Source of the DNA: PNAI01 sp964575715
GTDB lineage: Bacteria; Pseudomonadota; Alphaproteobacteria; Rhizobiales; Xanthobacteraceae
Assembly: GCA_964575715.1 (NCBI GenBank)
Contig: CAZNSG010000244.1
Span: 1 to 14,484, forward strand
Length of the DNA: 14,484 nt
Direction of reading: 5' to 3'
The position numbers and the translations under genes are program-made. The notes beneath the pieces were generated by a model, which did not search any database, had not been told where the DNA came from, and saw only the letters and a program-made list of their open reading frames with translations. How positions within the stretch are numbered: the first letter of the stretch is position 1; each line of letters opens with the position of its first letter. Of the stretch, positions 6,849 to 12,890 are shown in pieces.

Positions 6849-7688
6849 CTACCGTCGCCCAAAAAATCCTTGTTGTGCCGACGCTTCCCGTAACGCATCG
6901 TAACCGTCGACGTGCGGGGTAAGCCAGCGCCGGAGTCCCTCGGCTTCCAGTACGACGCGATGCTTCGGATTGTCATAGCTCATCCCGAACAAGGCCTGGG
7001 CGAACTGCTGCTCCAATGCTTTCTCGAGATCTGGCCGAGCGGTGAACATGCAATGATTGTAGGGGGGTGACGTCCAAACCTCGATCAACGAGCCCTCGGG
7101 CAATAACCGTTCACTGTGCACCGCGTTCCAGAACGGGCTGCCGATCGCGCCCGCATCGGCGCGGCCATCTAGGACTGCGCGAAGAACCTCGGTTTCGCTC
7201 GTGCCGGTATCACCATGCTTGCCAACATCGCTGTTGAAGCGCAGCGTTCGATAGTTTTGTCCCTCGACCAAACCTTCTTTCTCTAAGAAATAAATCGGCA
7301 GGATGGCGGCATGGCCGCTATCACGGCTCCCAAGCGCCAGTATGCGATCTTTAAGGTCGGCAAGCGTTGTGACCGGCCCCCCCTTTACCGCAACGATCTT
7401 GGTCATCCAGCCGAGATCAGTATCGCGCATGGCGATTGGTCGGCAGCCATGGCTGCTCCAGGCCTCGGCCTGCAGATACGCGAGATTTGTATTCCACGCG
7501 ATGTCGATGCGCGGCGCAGGATCGCCGGGCGCGGCCAGCAGAGCCTCGACCTGCCTCTCGTAGCTCAGGAAGAGTACGACCTCGACGGGCAGATGCGCTT
7601 CGTCATGGAAGTATTGCCGCATGCCTTCCCAGATCGTAACAACCTTCGGCGCGTATGCGACGGCCCCAAGCCAGATTGTTCTGCTCAT
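6849..7688 (-). CDS. PhnD-fold substrate-binding-like protein without signal peptide
   Basis: A 279-residue protein of the PhnD/SsuA/transferrin-type periplasmic-binding fold: LGAVAYAPKVVTIWEGMRQY at 7-26, YERQVEALLA at 43-52, IDIAWNTNLAYL at 61-72, GSRDSGHAAILPIYFL at 120-135, GKHGDTGTSETEVLRAVLDG at 156-175 and TSPPYNHCMFT at 206-216. It begins MSRTIWLGAVAY with no hydrophobic signal or lipobox, and no ABC permease or ATPase lies nearby. It is therefore probably cytoplasmic, and a sensor or an enzyme using this fold, as NMT1/THI5 and MqnA/MqnD do (established for those families, analogy here). It lies 93 bp downstream of the ACAD-fold gene in the same direction and converges with the radical SAM gene. 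The ribosome site is weak (GTGAGA). Ligand unknown. Confidence 0.8.
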   Translation of the reverse strand: MSRTIWLGAVAYAPKVVTIWEGMRQYFHDEAHLPVEVVLFLSYERQVEALLAAPGDPAPRIDIAWNTNLAYLQAEAWSSHGCRPIAMRDTDLGWMTKIVAVKGGPVTTLADLKDRILALGSRDSGHAAILPIYFLEKEGLVEGQNYRTLRFNSDVGKHGDTGTSETEVLRAVLDGRADAGAIGSPFWNAVHSERLLPEGSLIEVWTSPPYNHCMFTARPDLEKALEQQFAQALFGMSYDNPKHRVVLEAEGLRRWLTPHVDGYDALREASAQQGFFGRR

Positions 7689-7781
7689 GTTTATGTTCTC
7701 ACTTGTGTATGATTAGCCTGACTGAATCGTCCGGGCGAGACGGATGCCGGCCTGACGCGGCCGCTTGTCTTGCCCTTGCGA

Positions 7782-8927
7782 TTAGAAGAGCGGCATGCCG
7801 AGGAGGGTCCGTGAAATAAACTCGCGAAGGACGTCACCCGTGGGCGCCATCACGGCACCCGCGTGGGCATCGCGGAACAGCCGCTCGATGTTCGTGTGCT
7901 TTGAAAACGCAGCGCCCCCGCACACCCGCATTGCCGTCGCGGTGACGCTGATCGCCACCTCGCCAGCCGCGGCTTTGGTTTCGAGCACACGTAACATCGT
8001 GGTGTCCCGCGGACGCTCGAGATGATCGACTAAGTCGTCGACACGCGCCGCTAGGCCGTCCGTATCGATCTGCATTGAAGCGAGCTGAGCGCGCAGCGTT
8101 GGCAGGCTCTCGCCGAGGCTCTGCCCGAGATGCTCAAATCGCGTGCTCTTGAGGTGCGCTGCAGTCGCAGCAACAGCCGCGCGGCACAAGCCCAACGCCA
8201 CCGCGGCGGCGCCGAGATTGAACAGCGGTAATACGACGTCGATCATCGTCTTGAAACCTGAACCGTCCCCCGTCAGCTGCATTTCGGGCCCGACTTCGCA
8301 GTCTTCGAGCTGCATGGGCGCGGAAGCGTTTGCACGTAGGCCCAGACCGTCCCACGGGCCCGCCACAGAAAGCCCGCGTATTTGCGCCGGAATGAGGTAG
8401 ATCGTTGAATCCGTCGGACCTGTTCCCTGCGGCGAGAGCGATGAAACCACGTAGCAGTGCGCATGGCCGGCGCTTGTCACCCACGATTTCTTTGCCGTTA
8501 TGCGTACACCGGACCCGTTTTTTCGCGCACGCGAGACAGGCGCCCAGAAATGGCTGCGGGAGCCGGTCTCGCTGAATGCAAGCGTCGAGAGAACCCGGCC
8601 GGCTGCGATCTCATTGAGCGTTGTCGCGACGGCGGCGTTCGGTCGGGCCGCTGCAATCGTCGCGGCCGCACATACGTGCATGAGATAGACCATCGCGACA
8701 GACGCGTCCGTTTCGGCAAGTGTCGCCGTAACGGCAGCGAACGATCGCGGCCCAAGAGCCGCCCCGCCGAATTTAGCCGGCACCATGAGACCCAGCAGCC
8801 CCGCCCGCCCGAGCGCATCGACTGCTTCGGTCGAGAATCGCCCTTCCTTGTCATTCTGTTTGGCTGCGGGAGCCAATACCTGACTTGCTATCTCTCTGGC
8901 CTTCAAAAGCGCCGTCTCATTATTCAT
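7782..8927 (-). CDS. Acyl-CoA dehydrogenase-fold flavoprotein
   Basis: A 381-residue protein, full length for the ACAD superfamily. Visible blocks are the N-terminal helical domain (GLMVPAKFGGAALG, 46-59), the FAD/substrate middle domain AFSETGSRSHF (117-127) with KSWVTSAGHA (147-156), and the C-terminal domain with MRVCGGAAFSKHTNIERLFR (333-352). Where canonical short-chain enzymes have the catalytic Glu near the end (YEGT), this protein reads MAPTGDVL (360-367). The general base is missing there and the chemistry may differ, as in ACAD-fold monooxygenases such as DszC; that comparison is inference. It sits between CMD paralog 3 (150 bp upstream) and the PhnD-fold gene (93 bp downstream), all on minus. 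Cytoplasmic; substrate unknown. Confidence 0.88.
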   Translation of the reverse strand: MNNETALLKAREIASQVLAPAAKQNDKEGRFSTEAVDALGRAGLLGLMVPAKFGGAALGPRSFAAVTATLAETDASVAMVYLMHVCAAATIAAARPNAAVATTLNEIAAGRVLSTLAFSETGSRSHFWAPVSRARKNGSGVRITAKKSWVTSAGHAHCYVVSSLSPQGTGPTDSTIYLIPAQIRGLSVAGPWDGLGLRANASAPMQLEDCEVGPEMQLTGDGSGFKTMIDVVLPLFNLGAAAVALGLCRAAVAATAAHLKSTRFEHLGQSLGESLPTLRAQLASMQIDTDGLAARVDDLVDHLERPRDTTMLRVLETKAAAGEVAISVTATAMRVCGGAAFSKHTNIERLFRDAHAGAVMAPTGDVLREFISRTLLGMPLF

Positions 8928-8962
8928 GGTGCCACCAACAAACTCTTCATTGCCACAGTTTA

Positions 8963-9009
8963 CTCGGCCTCAATGCTTCGGTTTTGCTGAAAATAGCGAC
9001 GCGGCCGAG
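8963..9009. repeat. Inverted repeat in the gap between CMD 3 and the ACAD-fold gene
   Basis: CTCGGCC (8963-8969) and GGCCGAG (9003-9009) are exact complements separated by 33 bases, inside the 150-bp gap between two minus-strand genes. The gap is unusually large for one operon. The stem could be an RNA processing or attenuation site, or part of a separate promoter for the ACAD-fold gene. Support is weak because the spacer is long. Confidence 0.3.
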
Positions 9010-9077
9010 AGCAAGGATCTGGCTGGCAATTGCCGTACTGCCCCCTGTTCCCATCTTCGCCGTATCCTAGGAAAAGG

Positions 9078-9731
9078 TTACACACTGGGTTTTCTCTTCC
9101 TAGCACTTTGCTGTTGTCCCCGAAGATGCTTGCCAGCATCCCAGCCGTGCGCAGCAAGATGCTTTTCTCCGAATTCCAGCGGTTCGTCTTCGAGTGGAGT
9201 TGCGAGGGTGTCGTTCCACCGGTTGAGAAATCCAAACATAGCAATTACACCGATGATTTCGACCACTTGGTCATCACTCCAATGCTTGCGCAATTCCATG
9301 AACATCTCGTCAGTGACGGCGTTCGGTACGCATCCCGCCGCGACGGCTACGTCGAGCGCAGCGCGCTCTGCAGCGTTAAACAATGGGCTGGACTTATATT
9401 CCCAGACGGCGTCCAGCTTCTGCTGTTCCACGCCAAGCTTCGCGGCGCCTTCCGCGGTATGTGCCATGCAGTATTTGCAACCAGCGGAGCGGCTTGCGAC
9501 GTGTGAAATGAGTCGCTTGAGCTTGATGTCGACCTTGCCTTGCGGATCCCATATTGCGGCACTCATCTGGGTAAAGCCGCGCACCATTTTTTCGTTGCGC
9601 TGCATGATCAGCACGCTGTTTGGAATAAAGCCCATGCGTTTGCGTGTGACCTCGAATTGCTCTTTTAGCTCTGGCGTATGTTCGGGAGGAAGCGGAGCAA
9701 GGCGTGGTGCTGGTCGGGTTCGCTGGTCCAT
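9078..9731 (-). CDS. CMD/AhpD-like family protein, paralog 3
   Basis: A 217-residue CMD-family protein beginning MDQRTRPAPRLAPLPPEHTP. The active-site motif is CKYCMAH (C85, C88, H91), in the family-typical surrounding RLISHVASRSAG. The blocks GFIPNSVLIMQRNEKMVRGF and MFGFLNRWNDTLATPLEDEP match paralogs 1 and 2. I chose the ATG at 9731 because AGAGGACATC immediately precedes it and the truncated paralog 4 starts at the equivalent point. An in-frame ATG 21 codons earlier adds lysine-rich sequence that looks untranslated. It lies 72 bp downstream of the MaoC gene and 150 bp upstream of the ACAD-fold gene. Expected role is peroxide or thiol-disulfide reduction, or an aromatic-catabolic side reaction; the sequence does not decide. 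Confidence 0.87.
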   Translation of the reverse strand: MDQRTRPAPRLAPLPPEHTPELKEQFEVTRKRMGFIPNSVLIMQRNEKMVRGFTQMSAAIWDPQGKVDIKLKRLISHVASRSAGCKYCMAHTAEGAAKLGVEQQKLDAVWEYKSSPLFNAAERAALDVAVAAGCVPNAVTDEMFMELRKHWSDDQVVEIIGVIAMFGFLNRWNDTLATPLEDEPLEFGEKHLAAHGWDAGKHLRGQQQSARKRKPSV

Positions 9732-9803
9732 GATGTCCTCTTTGCGGTTGATGTCCTGTGAGCTTGATTTCTTGTCGATTCTCATGCGGCTCAAACCGAT
9801 CGT

Positions 9804-10289
9804 TCACGCTAATCGCAAACGCATGAGTACCTGACGACGACATTCAGCAACCAACTCGTCGTCTTGGTTATAAGCGCGATGATGAAATTCCACGATTCCA
9901 GCGTCAGGGCGTGAATTCGACCTGCGCTTGCCAAGTACTTCGGTCGTGCAATGCACGGTGTCACCATCGAACAGTGGATTCGGGAACTTTACCTCGGTCA
10001 TGCCGAGATTGGCGATGGTTGTGCCGACGGTGAGATCGGACAACGATATACCGATCATCAGACCAAGCGTGAAAAGCGAATTCATGATGGGCTCGCCCCA
10101 TTCCGTATCCTGTTCACAGAAATGCCGGTCAATATGCAAGGGCTGTGGGTTCAGCGTCATGTTTGAAAACAACATGTTGTCCATTTGCGTCACTGTACGC
10201 GTATAGCGATGTTCGACGAACTGCCCGACTACCAATTCCTCGTAGTAGAGCCCACCGCGTCGGTGAGGTATTGCTGCAGCCTCGGACAT
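9804..10289 (-). CDS. MaoC family hydratase (hot-dog fold)
   Basis: A 161-residue single hot-dog protein. LYYEELVVGQFVEHRYTRTV opens the domain at 14-33. MTLNPQPLHIDRHFCE (44-59) is the hydratase signature, with His52 and Asp54 in the NxxPLHxD form. IMNSLFTLGLMIGISLSDLT and VKFPNPLFDGDTVHCTTEVL complete the fold. MaoC enzymes add water to enoyl-CoA double bonds. The NxxPLHxD variant reminds me of the mycobacterial Rv2499c-type itaconyl-CoA hydratases and mesaconyl-CoA hydratases, which would fit a branched C5 acid pathway; that is recollection, not shown here. The start is preceded by AAGGTCGTC, a modest ribosome site. Neighbours are the Prx-like gene (77 bp upstream) and CMD paralog 3, all co-oriented. 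Confidence 0.85.
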   Translation of the reverse strand: MSEAAAIPHRRGGLYYEELVVGQFVEHRYTRTVTQMDNMLFSNMTLNPQPLHIDRHFCEQDTEWGEPIMNSLFTLGLMIGISLSDLTVGTTIANLGMTEVKFPNPLFDGDTVHCTTEVLGKRRSNSRPDAGIVEFHHRAYNQDDELVAECRRQVLMRLRLA

Positions 10290-10366
10290 GACGACCTTTT
10301 CGTTCGCTCGGGTCTTCGAAATTCAGTTACCACTGATCAGCAGCGAAATCAGCGAAGCTACGAGAG

Positions 10367-10879
10367 CTAGGCTTCCCCGCGCGCAGGCATCTTGCGCTCT
10401 GTCGCCACGTCGATGCCGCGCAGCATTTGGTCGAGCGGCGGGCGCCCCCAAGGTGCGCTGCCGCGCGAGGCAAAGAACAGCGTGCCGTCCGGTTTGGTCA
10501 GGAACAGTCCAGGTTCGCTGAATTCGGGTGGCTCGCCGTCGCGAATTGCATGCGAGATGAACAAGTCCCACTCACGGGCGCTGGCGATCGAAAGCTCGCA
10601 GCCGATTTGGAGATTGTTCAATCCCCATTCGGCCTTTGCACGCTGGGCTCGTTCCTGGCTATCCGCGCTCAAGGCAATGACGTCGACACCCCTTTTGGAA
10701 AATTCAGGCAGTTTAGATTCGAGATCGCCGAGATAGGTTTTGCAGATTGGGCAGTGGAGGCCACGGTAAACGACGATCATCTGAAATGTCGTCGGCTTTG
10801 CATCACGAAGGCGCCAATTCTTGCCGTCAAGCAGTTTGACTTCGAGCGCGGGCGCTGCCTGTCGAGGTTTAAGTGTCAT
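10367..10879 (-). CDS. Peroxiredoxin-like family protein
   Basis: A 170-residue AhpC/TSA-superfamily thioredoxin-fold protein. The active site is VVYRGLHCPICKTYLGDLES, with Cys43 as probable peroxidatic residue and Cys46 making a CxxC pair. This differs from the typical PxxxT/SxxC motif of 2-Cys peroxiredoxins and fits the 'peroxiredoxin-like' subgroup. RGVDVIALSADSQERAQRAK and GLFLTKPDGTLFFASRGSAP are the expected core strand and helix blocks. No signal peptide, so cytoplasmic. AAGGGA lies about 8 bases upstream of the ATG. A 160-bp gap with a stem-loop separates it from the GST gene upstream, so it may start its own transcript with MaoC and CMD. Likely role: reducing peroxide or a thiol-linked intermediate. 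Confidence 0.85.
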   Translation of the reverse strand: MTLKPRQAAPALEVKLLDGKNWRLRDAKPTTFQMIVVYRGLHCPICKTYLGDLESKLPEFSKRGVDVIALSADSQERAQRAKAEWGLNNLQIGCELSIASAREWDLFISHAIRDGEPPEFSEPGLFLTKPDGTLFFASRGSAPWGRPPLDQMLRGIDVATERKMPARGEA

Positions 10880-11030
10880 ATCTGGGTCCCTTCGTGAATG
10901 AATTTCCGGCGGTCTGTGTGATGAGCTTGCTACTCAAGGCGTCGTAGCAACGGCGTTGGAATTAGATATTGATAAAAGGCCCATCATGCGTTGTTGAATC
11001 GATTTTGAGCGAGTGTTATTGTTACGCACA

Positions 11031-11052
11031 TGCTGAACGTTATTGTTCAGCA
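11031..11052 (-). repeat. 8-bp stem-loop spanning the GST stop codon
   Basis: TGCTGAAC (11031-11038) and GTTCAGCA (11045-11052) pair perfectly around a 6-base loop. The GST stop codon lies inside it, at 11040-11042 on the minus strand. The minus strand after the stem has no T run, so it is a poor intrinsic terminator. It may set a transcript 3' end or a processing site between the tetR-GST pair and the Prx-like gene. Confidence 0.4.
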
Positions 11053-11738
11053 ACCGCTGTGGTCTGTCCGAACAAGAAGCGCCTGGATTCCTCCGTCACT
11101 GTCGGCTGTGTATTTATTTGCTTGGCTTTTTCGTAGGCACGGATCGTCGCAGGTCGGCTGCGAATCGCCTCAAACCAGCGCTTCACATGCGGAAAATCTT
11201 CCAATGATTGTCCCTGGCGTTCGTGCGGAACGATCCATGGGTAAATAGCCATATCTGCGATGGAGTAATCGCCCGCAATAAAATTACGATCGGTTAGGCG
11301 CTTGTCGAGTACGCCGTACAGACGGTTTGTCTCTCTCGTGTATCGATCGATCGCATAAGGGATCTTTTTCGGCGCGTAATGGCTGAAATGGTGGTTCTGA
11401 CCGGCCATCGGGTCAAGCCCGGCCATCTGCCAGAATAACCACTGCATGACTTCAACCTTGGGGCGATAGTTCGTGTTGAGAAATTTTCCAGTCTTTTCGG
11501 CGAGATAAAGCAGGATGGCGCCGGATTCAAACACCGATATCGATTTGCCACCGTCCTTTGGCGAGCGATCGACAATCGCGGGAATGCGATTGTTGGGCGA
11601 AATTGCAAGAAATTCGGGCTTAAACTGCTCACCCTTGCTGATGTTCACTGGAACAATTTTATAGGGCAGACCGGCCTCTTCGAGAAAAATTGTAATCTTG
11701 TGGCCGTTGGGCGTCGTCCAATAATAGAGATCGATCAT
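11040..11738 (-). CDS. yfcG: YfcG-type glutathione transferase / disulfide-bond oxidoreductase
   Basis: A 232-residue Nu-class/Ure2p-like GST. The start MIDLYYWTTPNGHKITIFLE aligns residue for residue with E. coli YfcG, including Thr9 and Asn11, which in YfcG contact glutathione. FKPEFLAISPNNRIPAIVD, ESGAILLYLAEKTGKFL and MQWLFWQMAGLDPMAGQNHH are further near-identical blocks, and RYTRETNRLYGVLDKRLTDR begins the C-terminal helical domain. The class lacks the Tyr/Ser/Cys of classic GSTs and typically shows disulfide reductase or peroxidase activity with glutathione (known for E. coli YfcG and YghU). It lies 23 bp downstream of tetR in the same direction, so it is almost surely controlled by that repressor. 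About 25 extra C-terminal residues are less conserved. Cytoplasmic. Confidence 0.9.
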   Translation of the reverse strand: MIDLYYWTTPNGHKITIFLEEAGLPYKIVPVNISKGEQFKPEFLAISPNNRIPAIVDRSPKDGGKSISVFESGAILLYLAEKTGKFLNTNYRPKVEVMQWLFWQMAGLDPMAGQNHHFSHYAPKKIPYAIDRYTRETNRLYGVLDKRLTDRNFIAGDYSIADMAIYPWIVPHERQGQSLEDFPHVKRWFEAIRSRPATIRAYEKAKQINTQPTVTEESRRFLFGQTTAVAEQ

Positions 11739-11761
11739 CGGTTGTGGCTCTTCTATTAAAG

Positions 11762-12343
11762 TCAGTCGAGAAGTGCGAGCGCAGGTCGTGCGACGCCTTC
11801 GAGCAAGGCTCGGTCTGGCTTGGACCGTGCAAGAACGCGAATTCCGAGCAAGACACCAAACAGCAGTCGAGCAAGATCTCTTGCGTTGCGATCTTTTGAA
11901 ACTGTCCCCTCGATCTGGGCTGCTTTGATTGATCTGAAAAAAAACGCCTCAATTTCACCAAGGCACTCGGCGATCAGCGCCGCCAATTCCGCGTCATGTG
12001 GCGCCACCTCAAGGGCTGAATTGATAAGAAAACAACCTCGTCGCTCGCGATCATTGACTGACCGCTTGATGACTTCCTCAATAAAGGCTTTTATCGCTCG
12101 TTTCGGTGGGAGCGAATCTTCGAGCCGTTTAATCCGCGTTCGTGCTGATTGATCGCGATATTGTTCCAACGCCTTTACGAACAGCCGCTCTTTGTCGCCG
12201 AAGGTACCGTAGAGACTCGGTAGTGAAATGCCCATCGAGGCAGCAAGATCGCGCATCGAGGTTGCCTCGTAGCCGTGCTGCCAAAAACAGTTGATAGCTG
12301 CCTGCAACGCTGACGCTTCATTGAACTCTCTGGGCCTCGGCAT
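11762..12343 (-). CDS. TetR/AcrR family transcriptional regulator
   Basis: A 193-residue regulator from the ATG at 12343 (MPRPREFNEASALQAAINCF). The helix-turn-helix covers about residues 12-50: GYEATSMRDLAASMGISLPS, then LYGTFGDKERLF. The ligand-binding half includes the RERRGCFLINSALEVAPHDA stretch typical of AcuR/NemR-like TetR proteins that sense electrophiles. A longer start at 12391 is rejected because it falls inside the -10 box of the promoter spanning the operator, so it would not be on the transcript. GAGGACACC precedes 12343. It is the first gene of a unit with the YfcG-type GST and probably autorepresses through the palindrome at 12387-12416. The ligand is unknown; a quinone, aldehyde or similar electrophile would fit the GST partner. 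Confidence 0.9.
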   Translation of the reverse strand: MPRPREFNEASALQAAINCFWQHGYEATSMRDLAASMGISLPSLYGTFGDKERLFVKALEQYRDQSARTRIKRLEDSLPPKRAIKAFIEEVIKRSVNDRERRGCFLINSALEVAPHDAELAALIAECLGEIEAFFFRSIKAAQIEGTVSKDRNARDLARLLFGVLLGIRVLARSKPDRALLEGVARPALALLD

Positions 12344-12386
12344 TTCGGTGTCCTCGGGCTGATCCTGCAAGATCAGATGCGCTGTT

Positions 12387-12416
12387 GACATTATGTAACA
12401 TATGTTACAGAATGTC
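12387..12416. promoter_or_regulatory. 30-bp palindromic operator of the TetR regulator
   Basis: The core TGTAACATATGTTACA (12394-12409) is a perfect 16-bp palindrome. It is extended symmetrically by GACATT on the left (12387-12392) and AATGTC on the right (12411-12416), with only positions 12393 and 12410 unpaired. It lies 44 bp upstream of the tetR start and inside the promoter spacer, the usual place for a TetR autoregulatory operator. Confidence 0.85.
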
Positions 12417-12418
12417 TA
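12390..12418 (-). promoter_or_regulatory. Promoter of the tetR-GST unit
   Basis: On the minus strand TAGACA (complement of 12413-12418) matches 5 of 6 bases of the -35 consensus. It is followed after 17 bases by CATAAT (complement of 12390-12395), which matches 5 of 6 of the -10 consensus. The spacer is filled by the palindrome, so a bound repressor would block polymerase. By the same symmetry the plus strand carries TTGACA at 12385-12390 and a weaker CAGAAT at 12408-12413. A divergent promoter reading towards the gene fragments at 12592 is therefore possible. Confidence 0.7.
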
Positions 12419-12431
12419 GTGTTCTGACTCT

Positions 12432-12499
12432 AACATTTCGATCCCATCCCAAGCGGCTAAGCGCTTGAAAAGATTCGGGGAGGTCAGGATCGAAATGTT
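12432..12499. repeat. 68-bp nested inverted repeat next to the operator
   Basis: AACATTTCGATCC (12432-12444) and GGATCGAAATGTT (12487-12499) are perfect 13-bp complements. Between them AAGCG (12451-12455) pairs with CGCTT (12462-12466). The unit is non-coding and lies 15 bp from the TetR operator. It could be a second pair of regulator sites, a cruciform, or the remains of a very small mobile element; no target duplication is evident. Confidence 0.6.
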
Positions 12500-12591
12500 T
12501 GTGCCACTACACTAGATGGGCGCCGAAAAATATGTTTGGCTGCAAATATTGATAACCACAGCGGCATTGGCAGCCGAGGTAAGGAACCGAT

Positions 12592-12744
12592 ATGGGCGTT
12601 TTGATCGACGGCGTGTGGACTGACGGCGAGCTTCCGCAGGAGACTGGCGAAACTGGCCAGTTCAAGCGCGCCGACAGCCGGTATCGCGGTTGCGGTCGCC
12701 ACCCTTGGGGCAACAGGGCTCGACAAGCTCAGCAGGGAGATTAA
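12592..12744 (+). pseudogene. Fragment: N-terminus of a glutathionyl-hydroquinone reductase (YqjG/PcpF type)
   Basis: From the ATG at 12592, preceded by a good ribosome site (AGGTAAGGA), the frame reads MGVLIDGVWTDGELPQETGE and TGQFKRADSRYR. This is the characteristic start of glutathionyl-hydroquinone reductases (E. coli YqjG begins MGQLIDGVW). After about 31 residues the similarity stops, and the frame ends at TAA 12742 with unrelated residues. About 90% of the expected 320-330 residues, including the catalytic Cys-Pro motif region, are missing. It was probably a divergent partner of the tetR-GST unit before a deletion joined it to the next fragment. The original gene would have been expressed from the TetR operator region. 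Confidence 0.65.
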
Positions 12745-12890
12745 TGCCGCGCTCACCGACTCCAAGTTCAAAGCGCGACATTGGCGGTATGGCGCTCTCG
12801 GGTTCTCGCGTCGACTTCCGAAAGTTGATTGCCGAAGAAACTGAGAAGTGGGCCAAGGTGGTCAAGTTCGCGGGCATCAAAGCGGAGTAG
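12690..12890 (+). pseudogene. Fragment: C-terminus of a TctC/Bug-type substrate-binding protein, frameshifted
   Basis: In one frame LDKLSREINAALTDSKFKAR is the last-but-one helix of tripartite tricarboxylate (TctC/Bug) binding proteins. After a frame change near 12779 the ending DIGGMALSGSRVDFRKLIAE followed by WAKVVKFAGIKAE and TAG at 12888 is the family C-terminus. The usual FKAR-LADIGG junction is broken by loss of about five bases. The N-terminal 85% is absent; it joins the glutathionyl-hydroquinone reductase fragment near 12690. It differs clearly from the C-terminus of the intact tctC-type gene at 13307, so it is not a recent copy of it. Confidence 0.7.

Noticed and set aside
8926..9834. 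302-codon plus-strand frame
   Set aside because: It is antisense to CMD paralog 3, which has a complete family signature on the minus strand; the frame is serine/cysteine-rich without domain features.
10392..10897. Plus-strand frames opposite the peroxiredoxin-like gene
   Set aside because: They are shadows of a gene with a clear CPxC active site and thioredoxin-fold blocks.
12344..12391. Longer TetR start at 12391 (16 extra residues)
   Set aside because: The ATG lies inside the -10 box of the operator promoter, and the internal ATG at 12343 has a good ribosome site followed by the family-typical MPRPREF start.
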